Positions 1 through 15,100 are shown, counted from the stretch's first letter. The stretch is DNA of 64,000 bases from Liolophura sinensis (GCF_032854445.1 NC_088304.1:21899704-21963703), one strand, 5' to 3'. Numbers and translations: made by a program. Notes: generated by a model not told the origin, from the letters alone.

Positions 1-3000
1 GGTACAGATATCAGCCGTGACCTTTGACCTGTGGTGTTATCATTGGGTAAACACCTGATGGGTTGGGGACAAGCCTGGCCACAGTCTCCCTGGGACCCTT
101 CAGTCACAACAACATTGTCTCTCCTCTAGCTGTTGTGCAAACGCAATGAGGTGAAATGTATAAACAAGATAAAAGTAGGTAAGGCTGAATTTTACATGAA
201 TTTTGAGTCTGCATTGAAGTTGTCTGTGTGGCATGTAGTTGCCATTTGAAGAATGCGATTAATGAAGCTCAAGGCAGAGTTATCTCCACCTCTGGAAGTG
301 CCAAATTGAGCACCTGTCTACGTTAAAATCAACTTTCATTTTCCACCATTTTCTTAGTAAGACAACCTACAGTGTGCTCCAAACATGGGAATAATTTTAT
401 TGATTAGGGCAGGTCATAAAGTTCGGTCACGTTTCTCCGTTTTACTCACTGTATTAAGAAGGTAAAAACATCGTTTTTTTTTTTTTTTTTGGTAGTTTTG
501 CCCTGTATCAAACAGTTCGCCTCAACATACCTCAGTGTCTTTGTCCTACACTTATACACAGGCTTGTACTCTGTGTGAGGAATTCTTGAATCTCTGACAT
601 TGAACTCTTAGCTGAAGAGGCCTCATGTACTGTACATGTAAAAGTGGTAGGGCTACTGAACAGCTTGTAGTTCATACATTCCTAAAGAGCTGACCATTTC
701 CTGTCAAACAGCGGCTAACCAGTTAGGGGAAGAGTTTAATCGGAGGTCTTGTTGCTCAGGATTTGTCAGCTGGTTTGAATTTCTAAGGTGGTCAACCCAG
801 TGCCTCTTCACTCCTAGTTGTTGGGGGGGGGGGGGGGGGGGGGGAGGGAGGGGGGGGGGAGATAGAGATCAAGAAGGTTGCTAGGATCATATCAGGACTT
901 AAAACAACAGCAACGCACACATGGGCACCCATGGAGTTAATTCCATGTTGTCTTTAATCAGGATATTTGGTTGAATTTAAGAAGTCTTTGACAACTGATG
1001 GTGCACATGTGGACATGTGGATGTGGCTGGAGATGTGAATGATACTTCTAGTCTTGATAGCCTGGATGTTTATTTGAAATTCAGCTGGTTTACATACAAG
1101 TACAGTACACCTGTAAGCGTTATAAACTAAGGCAATGTACATGTAAATGTCTGTATAAGAACTGAACCTACATGGCATGGTTTCAAAATTGATAGTTACT
1201 GTACATGACAGTATAGTGCAACGGACATCGTATGACTTGTGTGTGTAGGGTGCAACAGACACCATATGGCTTTGAGTGTAGGGTGCAATGGACAAAATAT
1301 GATAATGTGTGGGACAATGGACACTGTGTGACTCTCTGTATGGGACATGAGACACGTGTACATGTACATGTATGGTGGAACAGACACCGTATGACTTGTC
1401 TGTGTAGGGTGCAACAGACACCGTATGGCTATGAGTAGGGTGCAATGGACACCATATGATGATGTGTGGGACAGTGGACACTGTGTGACTGTGTATGGTA
1501 CATGGGACACGTGTACATGTACATGTATGGTGGAACAGACACCATATGACTTGTGTAGTGTGCAATGGACACCATATGTGATGTGTGGGACAATGGACTT
1601 TGTGTGACTGTGTGTATGGTACATGGGACACGTGTACATGTACATGTATGGTGTAACACACCGTATGACGTGTGTGTACATGTATGGTGCAGTGGACACC
1701 ATATGACGATGTGTGGGCAACTGACACCATGTGACCTGTGTGTGTGGTGCTTGGGACACCGTATGACCGTGTCTGTATGATGCAGTGGACACCGCATGAC
1801 CGCATATATTTGCCTCTAAATACACCATTTTCTGTTTGAATGATTATCCATGTGTCATTGGCAGAAGTTAAGAAATTTCTTGGGGTGTGGAGCCCCAGCC
1901 CAAGGCAGGATACAGCTATGAACGGACATGTCTGGGGGTTGGGATTGGGAGATTTGGAGAGCTCCCTAACCCTATGACATTTGTCAGGAATGATGGGGTG
2001 GTATTTAGGGGTTGAAACAGAAGCCAGATACTGAGGGGGCTTCATGTGGCCAGCCAACAAAGACAAGGGAACTAGAACTCTACTGTCTGGCTACAGAGTT
2101 TGGTGGGAGGTGGGGGGCTGAGGGTACATGAGAGTTTCATTGTGACCATGTTTGTTCTGTGATTTTGCTGGGAGTTGCATGGAGATATGTGTTGTTCTGT
2201 CTGACTACAGCTGGAGCGGGAACTCGGGAACTGATTGTGTGTGGGAATGGCAGATAATGGTTATTACAAGTTTGCCCTGAGATTTTGGATTGAGAAGATT
2301 GAAGTGGGTAGTCACTGCCTGATAACACTACTCTTGTTACTTGTTCATGTATGTATAACACAAACTTTCTGGATATATCACAGATTGTGTAATGTTGAAA
2401 ATTGATTGAGCCCGCTCTGAGTTTTGAACCAGTGACCCCATACTATTGATCCCCTTATCAGCAGCTATGTATGTGTCAACAGTCTAGACCATTCATTCAT
2501 CATGTTGTCACAAAGTGTTAAAATTTAGCTAAGGAGACATTTTAGTAACTCAGAATGTAGGTGTACATGTACAAGGGTGTATACTAAAGTTTGATTTGTT
2601 TGCTACGTTTGCAACATGCTACAACCACTCTCTATCAAATTGACCATGGTTGACTGATTACGAAATCTGCACACTATTAAATACTTTTTTACTTGTATTT
2701 CTATTTCAGTAACATATGTATCTTTGTAATAATACATGAACTTCATTAAATTATTTAATTTAATTGTGAGAAAACAAAATTTTGCTTTACTAATCTGTAT
2801 GGTTTGATATCAAATTATTAGACTTTCATATAAAGCTGTTGCCCAACAGTTCATTCCCAGAGCAAATTTTTGTTGTTGCACAGACCACCATTTTTGTTTT
2901 TTTTTTGTTTTTTGTTGGTCCCAGAACATGCAGGCATGGTCAGTTTGTTCTGAATTAAAATTTGGTACTTTGGTTAAAGTTTGGGGCATTTTTGTCAATT

Positions 3001-3101
3001 ATCACCAAATTATATCAGTTTGTGATCTGTTGTTGAATTTGGAACTTTCTCACTACATGTCCAGAATGCTTTGTTAAATCTTTTGGCTTTTTTTTTTCTA
3101 G
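1..3101. other. Non-coding region upstream of the first visible CLUH coding exon
   Basis: I see no protein-coding exon here. The stretch ends at a TAG acceptor at 3099-3101, directly before the exon that carries the CLUH start codon. At least part of it is therefore probably the intron after an untranslated first exon that I cannot place. It contains a T run near 475-491, a G-rich run at 823-859 and the minisatellite listed separately. Confidence 0.5.
1225..1810. repeat. Degenerate minisatellite rich in TGTG, ACACCATATG and TACATGTACATG words
   Basis: Imperfect units of about 50-65 bp repeat about ten times. Each has a GGTGCAACAGACACCATATGA-like core, and some carry GTGTACATGTACATGTATGGTG. 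Because the array lacks stop codons, both strands hold long open frames full of His, Thr, Val and Tyr. These are repeat artefacts rather than genes. Confidence 0.8.
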
Positions 3102-3109
3102 TTGAAACA

Positions 3110-6100
3110 ATGGAAGAATTGCCTACAAGTCTGTCCACTTCGGCGAGCAAACTCGGAAAACTGGACATGCCTAGAGTTCCTGTCAAGAACGAAATAGTGA
3201 CCGTTTCAAAAGTGCTGGAAAACGGTGATGGTGAACCTGCTGTCAATGCTAACAGTGTGTCCAGTTCCAGGGTGCTGGAAAATGGACATGAGGATAGCGA
3301 CTGTGCGGAAAACTGTCCACATGACACCTCTGTGGCAGGAAGTACAGAGTTGGCGTTGGATGTCAGCGCCACAACGAACGGCGTGACTGAGGGGGTTTCG
3401 CCAAATGAAAATGCAGACAAAAAATCTGCAGTGCACAATGGAGAGGATAAATGTGAAGATACTTCTAAAGACTGCGGGGATGCAGAAGAGAGCTGTAAGA
3501 CTGAGGAAGAGAAATCCAAAGAACAGGAGATAGTGTTAATACAGGATACAGGGTTTAACGTCCAAGTGTCCTGCCCAGGGCTGGATACCTTTGACCTACC
3601 TGTAAGTAACCTGCAGTTATGTCATGTACATGTACCTATAATATGTCAGCTGCCAATTCGGTCATACAGCAACATGACAATGGTCATTTCTCTTGAGCCC
3701 TACCTGGTTTCCTCCCACCTTCATGATGGCCGCTGTCATATAAATATTTGAATACCCATATGGCATAAGTGCCAATCAGTGAAATAAATATGTAAATAAA
3801 GAACGATGTAAACCTTACTACATGTAGCCTCTAATCACAGCACAAAGAAATATGGGAGGATTGGAGGTGTTAAGTAGCCTAATGTCTTTTTGTCAGAGGT
3901 CAGCAAGCCCAAATCCAGCTCTTACTGTGTCATGAGGATGATCAGGTGCTTGTACTGATGTACAAGTAGCTGGTGGTGTGGTCAGGTGAGGTGATGTACC
4001 TGGTACAGGTGTGTTTCCAACAGGCTCCATCTAGATTCCTCAACACTGTGTTTACCACCTGGAATTTGTCTCACTGTAGAACTCTGCTCTCTACTTTACT
4101 GAAAACTAATGATTTTGCAAATGTACTTACAAGTGCATGTAGTTTGAGAGAGAGAATGTTTTTCTGGACAATTATGATACGTTTACATGTAAACATGTTT
4201 TTGGCATGATATGGCTGAGATACTGCGGATGATCATGTGGCCTTTAGCTGTTATCATTTATACATTTATTCTGTTATGATACAAATTTGAATGAACTTTT
4301 CTTTTGATTTAGTACTGCTTTGTAGAATCCCTACCCCTGACAGTTGGCTTCTGTCAATCTGTTATTGGGTTCCAGGACAGGAACATGTCAACGTGCCCCA
4401 GTGTTTCGTCAACTTTACTTTGTTAAGGGTTGTGTGTTTGTTTTACTGTCACCAGTCCAAGAGGTGTATGTTCAAGTAGCTCTAAAATGTTTGATGTATA
4501 GCTTAACCCCTCATCCTCCCGCCCCCCTCTCCACCCCCTCACCTGTGACATGCCTGTTGATCTAATCAGGGTAAGAGTTCACCTGTCACCTGAAGCGACT
4601 GCACAGGTGTGCCAATAGCAAACAGTGTAAACTGCCTCGTATTTGTCGCGCACAACTTAGAGAAGTCTCTAAGTAAACTGATCTATTGACTTTATGCGGC
4701 TTTTTTTAGGTGTCGGAATATATATTAAAGTAAAAAGTTGGACAACAGGTATAAGAAAAAAAAAACCAAAGGAAACTTTGTCAAATTTCGCATCATTGTA
4801 CTCCAACTGCAGTTTCGTTCTCATCATCATATACATGAATATATATATATATATTTATAGGTTAATACATACATATATGTATTTGCATGGTCTTTGCAAA
4901 AAAAAAAAAAGGAAAAAAATGCTGTTTTGTGCACAAAGGCTAATTTATCATTTGCACATGTACTTCTAGCCCCTTGTCTTTCAGTTGTTAGGAAACTTAC
5001 ATGTAGATGTGTACAAGTAATGTACAGGATCAATCCCAGCATTTGATAGAGAATCTCTGCATTCACTGGCTTTCACTGTGCATTCACTGGCTTTCACTGT
5101 GCATTTACTGAGAATCTGTGCATTCACGGAGACTTACGTGATAACATCTGGTATAAAATATGTTATGGTAGTACATGTGATGCTTTTGGTTCAATACTAT
5201 GTTTTTATAAAACTTGGTGTAGAATGATCAATGAAGCCCATACAGAAACAAAGATTACAGCAGGAAAGACGTATGTTTTATGGACAGGTGGTCTTTGATA
5301 TGAAATTTTTGCATTCACTGGCTTTCACTGTACATTCGCTGAGACTTTCGTGACAATGCCTGATATGAAATATGTAATTGTGGTAATGCTACTGTAGTTT
5401 AATGCTTTATTTTAATAAAACTTGGGGTGTAAGGTGGTCAATTAGGCCCATACAAAAACAAAGATCATGGCAGGAAATACATATGTTTTATTGTCGAGTG
5501 ATCCGGGAAGAGGGACCATTGAAAATTTTTATTTTCGCTCTGGAAAAACTGGATTTCAGACCATCTTATGATTTATTCAGTATTCTTTTTAAGCCTATTA
5601 ATTTTAAAACAAACATGAAAGCAATCTTACTGTGACCATTGAAAATATGTGGTTACATGAACTTTTATCATGCGATCATTGAACGCAGGTGTTGGCTGAC
5701 ATGCCCTGATTGACACTCTGATAGATTAGAGAAGTCACCTGGGCCCAGTTTCACAAAGAGGTCATACATGTACGATAATTGCAGATAAAGGGCAATGGCA
5801 TGGTAATAATGAGGTGCAAAATATTATGCGACAAGTGTACAATAAAAAAAATCTTGTACGCCACTTTATGGTCATGTGGTAGGGAATGCCAAAAAAATGG
5901 GCTAAATTGCAGTTGTGGCTTACGCTCTCTAAATGTCAAGGAAATTCCTGTTCCGAAGCAGTTTCTTGTACCTGTATGTCTTCTGCACATTTATCTTTCA
6001 CTTACGTGTACTTTGAATGATGGTAGTGCTCAGCAATCCAGTCAGATGATCCTATCGAGTTTGATGCGACCGACTGACATGCAGTTTGTTTCATCTAAAA

Positions 6101-9100
6101 AATCTCCTGACGCTTACAGAAATGAAGCGCTTGATAACAGTATATTTGCAAATTCATGCACTCTGGTGAACAGCAGGCAAAGATAGCCCAAATTGCCTAT
6201 GTACCTTTTTATGTTGAGGAAATATTCTTGTATACAGAATGAAATGACATAAAAATAATATACATGTACTCTGACTGGCCGAGAAGATTCAAAACATACA
6301 TGTACACTATGGTCTACCTGTATCTTTTTAGGTACTGGGTATTACCTGTGTATTGCATGTTACCTGTCTGTTATATGTTACCTGTTTGTCCTCAGGTGAG
6401 CTCTGTGGAGCTGGTACAGGAAATTAACCAGGTGTTGATGACTACCTGTGTATTGTATGTTCTCTATCTGTCCTCGGGTGAGCTCTGTGGAGCTGGTACA
6501 GGAAATTAACCAGGTGTTGATGACTACCTGTGTATTGTATGTTATCTCTCTGTCCTCGGGTGAGCTCTATGGAGCTGGTACAGGAGATTGACCAGGTGTT
6601 GATGACTACCTGTGTATTGTGTGCTATCAACAGTATCTGTCCTCGGGTGAGCTCTATGGAGTTGGTACAGGAGATTGACCAGGTGTTGATGACTACCTGT
6701 GTATTGTATGTTATCTATCTGTCCTCGGGTAAGCTCTGTGGAGTTGATACAGGGGATTGACCAGGTGTTGATGACTACCTGTGTATTGTATGTTATCTAT
6801 CTGTCCTCAGGTGAGCTCTATGGAGGTGTGTACAGGAGATTGACCAGGTGTTGATGACTACCTGTGTATTGTATGTTATCTACAGTATCTGTCCTCAGGT
6901 GAGCTCTATGGAATTGGTACAGGAGATTGACCAGGTGTTGATGATTACTTGTATATGGTATGTTATCTGTCTGTCCTCGGGTGAGCTCTATGGAATTGGT
7001 ACAGGAGATTGACCAGGTGTTGATGACTACCTGTGTATTGTATGTTCTCTATCTGTCCTCGGGTGAGCTCTATGGAGCTGGTACAGGAGATTGACCAGGT
7101 GTTGATGACTACCTATGTATTGTATGTTCTCTATCTGTCGTCAGGTGAGCTCTATGGAGCTGGTACAGGAGATTGACCAGGTGTTGATGACTACCTGTGT
7201 ATTGTATGTTATCTATCTGTCCTCAGGTGAGCTCTATGGAGTTGGTACAGGAGATTGACCAGGTGTTGATGACTACCTGTGTATTGTATGTTATCTACAG
7301 TATCTGTCCTCAGGTGAGCTCTATGGAATTGGTACAGGAGATTGACCAGGTGTTAATGATTACTTGTATATGGTATGTTATCTGTCTATCCTCAGGTGAG
7401 CTCTATGGAATTGGTACAGGAGATTCACCAGGTGTTGATGGACAGAGAAGACACATGCCACAGAACTTGTTTTTCTCTACAACTTGATGGTCTGACGCTA
7501 GACAATTTTGCCGAGCTCAAGAGTATAGAGGGACTAAAGGACGGCTCTTTAATCAAAGTCACAGAAGGTATGTACATGCATAACAGACTGGTTTTGCTAC
7601 ATACGTACATTGTCATGGTTGACAAGGGCTTACCTAGCTAAAGAATGAATGCACTAAGCATTTATCCCTAGATTCAGCCATTGAATATGATAGGCAAATC
7701 TTGGTGGTGCTCTGTGGGGACTACAAACAACAAAGGTTTGAAAGACAAATTATATGTATTGTAAATCTTCAACATTTTCAACCACTAAAACAATTTTAAT
7801 TTCAGTGAAATTTAAGCATACAATTATTAAGGATGGTAAAATGATTTATGTCACCAAAGATACAAGCATAAAACTATGCAGATTTCTTCTGCACCTCATA
7901 ACTCATCTGTGAGTTAACATGTTGGCTGTCATCCAATACAGCTCCAATGCACTGCTAATTTTATTAAAAATGTTAATTAAAAATATGTATAAATAATTAC
8001 TCTTCTATCTTTGTTGAAATTCCCTGCAGATGCACTTATAAAACTATTTTCTGTATTTGTTTCCCCGCAACAGGACTACTGTTAATCCTCTCTGTTTTGC
8101 TTCTTGTAGAACCGTACACTGGCAGGGAAGCTCGCATTCATGTGCGCCATGTACGAGATCTGCTTAAGTCTGTTGACCCAGCAGATGCGTACAACGGCGT
8201 GGATTGCAACTCCTTGTCCTTCCTCAACACTGTCACAGCAGGGGATATCCTTGGTAAGCTGAACAACTGCTGGGTTGTGGCCCTTTGTTGGAGCTCTTCT
8301 GATTCCCAACCAGATGTGTCCTAATAGGCTTTGCAGGAAAACTGCCTGGAGTCAGAAAGTAATATCTGATGAAGTTTGAAGAATCTTGATGAACAGTCAA
8401 TTATGGTTTCCTTCTTAATACCAAGTCTGTTTTCATAAACATTTAAGTTCAAATGCATCAGCCTGTTATCCTGTATTTTTAAGCGCAACAACCAGTGGGT
8501 GGTATTTTTAGAAACAAAAGTTCAAATTTTGAGTTTCCAATCTTTACTAGAACAAAAGCTCATTTATGAATTGGATTAATCCTGCTTATTGTATGCTTGG
8601 GGATATAAGGTCAGGCATCAATATGTAAAAGGAAGATAGTCTATAATTTATCTTTTGAAAATTAAGACTGTCGAACTGATCCGACTATTTCCTCTTTGTT
8701 GACTTTTCCAGAAAAAAAACGTGGTCAGCAGAAATCTGTGGACTGCACTCCTCCAGAGCACATCATGCCTGGGAGCAGGGATCGACCCCTCATCCCTTTA
8801 CACCCAGGGCTTAAGGACCAGAAGGTAAAGCAAGGGGCCAGATGAGGAGAATGTTGTTGGTGTGGTATGGAGACTATGATATTTTAAAGGTGGAGAAAGC
8901 AAAAAATGACAAAGTTCAGATGAAACAATGCCAAAAGTTATTCCTAAATGGGGTCTTTAATATTTTTTCCAATTTTTCCTTGAGAAAAAGACACTTGAAA
9001 ATAATTTTTGTATGGTGGGTATATGGGACCACCTTTTGATATTTATAGTTTTTGTTTGATAATGTCATAAATCAGGATGTAACACAGGTTTAATAAATAT

Positions 9101-12100
9101 TTGTGCTCTAGAATTGAATTTTCAGCTAACAAATGTATTAAACCTCAATTTGGATCATATTTATATGTTTAATGTGTTCATAAATATTATCATAATTTAG
9201 GTTAAATGCATATATGTTTTTATATAAACAACGAATTTACATTCAAACAAATTAATAAGACAAGCATCACTTCCTTATTTAGAACATTATTATGCAAGAA
9301 CGATAAATACCAAAAGTTGGTCCCAAATACCCACCATACAAAAATATTTTCAAATACATGTACTCTTTTCTGCTGAAAAAAAAAATCCAAAAAAATATTA
9401 AAGATCATATCATCTAATTTTTAGGGCAGATATTAGTAGTCCTGAGAGCAAAGAATTACATTTCTCTCCCAGTATTTTGCAAAAGTAAAGTTATGAACCT
9501 GTTGTTCATTAGATGGATATACCATGTGAAAGAAAAGAAACTAAATATTCCTGCTACAATTACATGTAACCCCGTATGTGAGAAGGTCTGTCAGCAATGT
9601 GCGGATGGTCGTGGGTTTCCCCCAGGCTCTGTCCGGTTTCCACCCACCATAATGCTGGCCGCCGTCGTATAAGTTAAATTTTCTTGAGTACGGCGTAAAA
9701 CACCAATCAAAAAAAAACAAAAAAAAAATTACCTGGGTGAAAAAGAGCAGACCAAGTGTCCCAAAAATTAGAAGAATTAGGGTACCACAAATTCTAGTGC
9801 TGAGACTTTACTAAGACCTCTGGGTTTTGAACCAGTGGCCGCTGAATGACCAGAATCTCCAGACGGTTTCCTCCACCAAAAAAACTTTTAACTCTGCCAT
9901 GTAAATGAAATACAGTTTAGTACAGCGGATTACATTGATTAAGTAAACACACACGGTTATAAATACATCGAGAAGGGAATCTAAGCACGGAAGGAAACAA
10001 CAGTTAAAAAAGAAAATAATAATTATGTCAGTGATATTGGTACATGCGTTGACCATTTACTTACTGCTTACCTGCTCTGTTGACAGGCACCAGCGTGTCT
10101 GAAGGTGCTGACATATAGTGGCTGGAATCCACCTCCGGGGACACGCAGACTTCATGGTGAGTTCTGTAAATCTAACCACACCACTCTCATCACGTTAAGC
10201 ATTCCAAGCTGCACATTTCCGAGCGGGTTAGAATATAACCTCGAAAAACGGAAGAGGGATTATGTTATCAGTCTGTGAAACAAATGATGTTGGAATTTTT
10301 ACTGACCTTCTCACATTTTCGTATGCGAAATTCTATTTGATGTCATGTTCTGCCCAGTTTTCTCCAACCATAACAATGGCTGTCGTCGAATGAGTGAAAT
10401 ATTCTTGATTGATTGATTTTATTAGCCATGCAATAATAAATATATACATTGGATTTTAAGACATCAAGAAAATACGGACACAATGTGATAACAATAAAGT
10501 CTAGAAAGATATAATACATGGTGGAAACAAAGCTCAGGTTGAGCTTGTTCTATCCATAAATATGTTATAACAGCTGACATTTTGGTTTGTGTCTTAAATA
10601 TATTTTTTTTGTAAATATATACGTATTTATTTTACCGCAACTTTGCCTTAATTGGGTAATGTTAGACTGAAGATTTCAGCTCAGAGAGTAGAAAAGATTT
10701 TAATAAAGATTGAAAGTGCGATTTATAAGAAACTGATTTTAGTGTTATTGGAAGCTTATTCAGTTCCCTAGGACTGGAAGTTCTGAATAAATAATATGAT
10801 AGATTTGTTTTATACAATGGTTTGTGGAAGGCTATATGTCTATCTTGTGTGTGATACGGATTTAAAATTTCTTGTTTGATTAAAACAGGGCTTTAAACCT
10901 ACAGGAATAGTGTCTATGGAATAAAAGTAAATATGAGTTTGTTACAGAATAAAAAAATAGAGATAGTTTGGCAAGGGGTTTTGGCAAAAATTTTTAGTTG
11001 GCAAAAGAGCAGTTGGGCGTGGCAAAAGCGGCCTGATAAATTAATTGTTCTAACTGCCCTTTTTTTGAACTATGTATATGGGCTTGAGATGTGTCTGATA
11101 TGCATTTCCCCATAATATATTGCCTTATAGTAGATATGGATAAGTGAGTAATAAAGGATTAGGAGGGTTTTTTTATTTACAGAGTGTTTAATGTGTGAAA
11201 TAAGACCTATATTTCTTGACAGTTTGGAACATTAGTAGCTTATATCAACAGTCCAGGTCAGTTTGTCATGGAAAAATATACCAAGAAATTTGAATTTATC
11301 AACTGTTCAATTTCGTTACCAAATTGAGAATTGCAGTTATTTTTGTGTTATTGGGTTTTATTAACATATATTTGGTTTTGGAGGTATTCAGAGATAACCA
11401 TTTGACAAGAAGGCACATATAAATTTTTTCCAACACGACATTTATGACAGAAATCACTTGAGCTGCGTTATCGTTGGAGTAAATGCAACTTTTGTCATCT
11501 GCAAGATCCAGGAGGGTTGATGCTCTAATGATGTCATTAATGTAGAGTAGAAATAAAGTCGGGCCAAGAATAGATCCCTTTGGGACACCACAAGTGATGG
11601 TAGGTGGGTTAGATTGGGCGTTATTAAACTTTACATATTGTTGCCAGTCAGACAGATAGTTTTAAACCATTTATGTGAACAGCTGCGAATACCATAATGA
11701 GAAAGTTTAAGAAGAAGGATGTCATGGTTTACAGTGTCCAATGCCTTTGACTGATCCAAGAATGTTACGGCACTGTACTGTTTATTCTCTGTTGCATTTA
11801 CTAGTTTTTCGTAAAGACTATAGGCAGCTCACGTGAATGGTAGAATGATTGGCCCTGAAACCAAACTGATTTGGATTAATTAGAGATTCCTCTTCTAGAT
11901 ATTCCAGCAACATTATTGATACAGTTTTCTGAAGGATTTTATTCAAACAAGGCGGGACAGAAATAGGTCTGTAATTTTTAATGTGATCAGTCAGACCAGA
12001 TTTACATATATGTGAGACTTGAGCAATTTTTAGACTTGCGAAACAGTTCTAGAAATAAGAGATAAATTGAAAATTTGTAATAGAGGTGTAAATATTACAT

Positions 12101-15100
12101 CTGACACTAACTTCACAAAAGAAGGATGTATGTATTCCATCTAACCCAGACGAGGAATTACCTTTCAGCTTACCTATCACAGATTGAATAAAATTTGTAG
12201 ACGCATGCGAAAAGTTGAACTCTGATACAATTGGTTGTCCAAGAAAATCTGTACATTGTTCATTTGCGGAGTCCATGTTGCTCACTAGTTCGTCTGCTAT
12301 TCTACTGAAGTACTCATTAAAGTTGTTAGCAATCACGGTCTGATCACAAATGTCACTACCATTTATATTGAAAACTTGCTTGCTTTTTTACTCCGACACA
12401 TTAGTTCATTAATAATTTTCCAGGCCTTGATTTACTTTGTTGAACAGACATTCGAGATATTGTTTCCTTGTAAGACAGAGCAGACTGTTAACTTTATTAC
12501 AATAAGTTCTAAATTGCTGACAACTATCACTTGTCTTAAGTTTAAGAGCTCGAGGGAAACCCGTGACCATCAGCAGGCTGCTGAGAGGCCTTCCAACATA
12601 CGGCCGAAGGGGAAAATACTTTTTGATGTCCTGCATTTATGTCTGCAGGTGATTTGCTTTACCTGTATGTGGTTACCTTAGAAAATAAATAGATAAATGA
12701 ATACTTTTTGATTTCCTGCCTCTATGTCTGCAGGTGATTTGCTTTACCTGTATGTGGTTACCTTAGAAGACAAACGATTTCATCTCACCGCGTCTGCACG
12801 GGGATTTTACGTCAACCAGTAAGTGCTGAATTTACTATAAAATCTCTTCAGGAATTTCTGTTCTTTACACTCCTGAATATCCAGTTGGTTTAAAGTGCGA
12901 TTTTTTAGAGACACAATTATTAAACCAAGTACTACAATGGGCAATGCTGTAACAAATGAGGCTAACGGTTTAGAGAAAGTTTCCATATATATGAAGGTTG
13001 CCCTGCAGTTTGCTAGTATATGACTGATATAATGCTGATACAAACCCAGGCTCACATCAAACAATGTAAGTCATGCCTACATGTTCCTTGGGTATACAGC
13101 TTGATATTTTGTCGGAGATAAATATTCATCATGGAAATATTTATCAAGGCAAAATATCAGGCCATTACCCATGCAACACGGTGGTATAATGTATCTATCA
13201 TGTGAAGAGCATTCATCTTTTCTTGGATTAACAGCCAGTACTGTACCATTAGCTGAACATGTCACAACTCTCACAAGACATTAGTTGAGCTGAGAGAAAA
13301 TTCTTGCCTTGCATGATCCTCTAGATGCACATTATCAATTTGCATTCAGTTTGCAAGGGTGTGCAATTTCTCTAAGCAATGTTGCAAGAAGTTTTCTCAT
13401 CTGTTCAGCAAATGTGGTAACTTGTCCATGACGGATTGACCAATTAGAAGCTTATATTTTTTTCTGAATTGTAATAAACGAATGTATATATAAAAATGGA
13501 TGGATAAATACGAGTTTTGTTTTGTTCTGTTCATTAGGTCCACAGAAGACGACTTCAACCCCAAACCTGCCTCCCAGAAACACCTGTCCCACTCACTGAT
13601 TGAGCTGCTGAACCAGGTGAGCCGTTTCATTAGTTATTTCTACCTGCGGATGATTGCGGGATTTCCCTGGACTGTGCCTTGTACCAAAATGCCCACCTCA
13701 GTGTTGAGAACTACATAAAATACCAAGCAAATAAATCACAAAAATAAATTATTTATTTTGGGCAATGTTTCTGTACAGATTTACGACGTTCGGCATAAAG
13801 TCTGCAATTTTCACGAGTTTTATTACGCGAAGTTACCTGAGGAGAGTGCTATGCAGTCCTTATTCATCAATCCATCTCATCTCTGTTTTATTACATAAAG
13901 TTACCTAAAGAGAGTGCTATGTAGTCCTTATTCATCAATCCATCTCATCTCTGTTTTATTACCTGAAGTTATTATAGAGAGTGCTAGGCAGTCCTTATTC
14001 ATCAATCCATCTCGTCTCTGTTTTATTACGTGATGTTACCTGAAGAGCGTGCTATGTAGTCCTTATTCATCAGTCCATCTCTGTTTCAGCTGAGCCCCTT
14101 GTTTAAGCGTAACTTCTCCATCCTGCTGAAGAAGCGTGCTCAGAAACACCCGTTTGAGCGTGTCCCCACCCCGTACCAGGTCTACAGCTGGCTAGCCCCT
14201 ACACTTGACCATAATGTGGACTTCATCAGGGCAGAGGATGGTAAACATGATTATCTCCCTTGTGTCATACCGTTAACATGGATTTGAAGCTCTTCTTTCG
14301 GAGCTAAAATTTTATAGCTTGAGCATTGAGTAGGAAGGTTGCTAAGAACATTATGCTGGAAAGATAGAGCGGCCCTGATAACACATTTGGTAGAGTGTCC
14401 ACATCGGAAGCGGTAGCTCACTTGGCCTTCAGCATTAAGGAGATAGTGCAACGACTGGTTGACCTGTATGAGTATAATAGCTCGGGCGAGGTGTCTTACT
14501 TGCCTTCTGTAAGTCATCTCAGTGAAGCAGCTCTAGATAAAAGAGCGCTGGAAATCCGTCCTGCAACAAGGAGGCACACTACATACACTCTAAGGACTCG
14601 CACATCGTCATATGACTGAAAAATTGTTGAGTACGATGTTAAACCCGAAGCACTCACTCACTCACTCACTCTCTCACTCTGGAAAGTTAGAGAACTTTGT
14701 AGCCTGGTGTGTGCTGTACATGGATACAGTCTGACTCATGATAAATAAGAGAAGTTGGAAACGGCTGCAAAAATACCCTTTACCCTGTTACATGTATTTC
14801 AAGGCATTTTTCACCAACTATTTGCCCTACTGTACAAGTGGTACAGTAGGTTGAGCAGTTGGGGGAAAAATCATGTCAAGTTATCTTCTTTATTGTATTT
14901 ATTATCTCTTTCATCCACATGGTGCAACAGGGCATAAAAATTATAGTGGATTTAGTGTAACAATGTATCGGGGTCTAAAATTTGTATCTTTTTTTCTTGT
15001 TTCTATTCAGCATTTTCCACAAGGCTGGGCTATGAGGAGCACATCCCAGGTCAGACCAGAGACTGGAACGAGGAACTACAGACAACCCGAGAACTCTCCC

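Noticed and set aside
954-2066. A 370-codon open frame on the minus strand, the longest in the first 10 kb
   Set aside because: It lies over a minisatellite and is made of His/Thr/Tyr-rich repeats. Other frames of the same array are equally open, and there is no splice logic or conserved segment.
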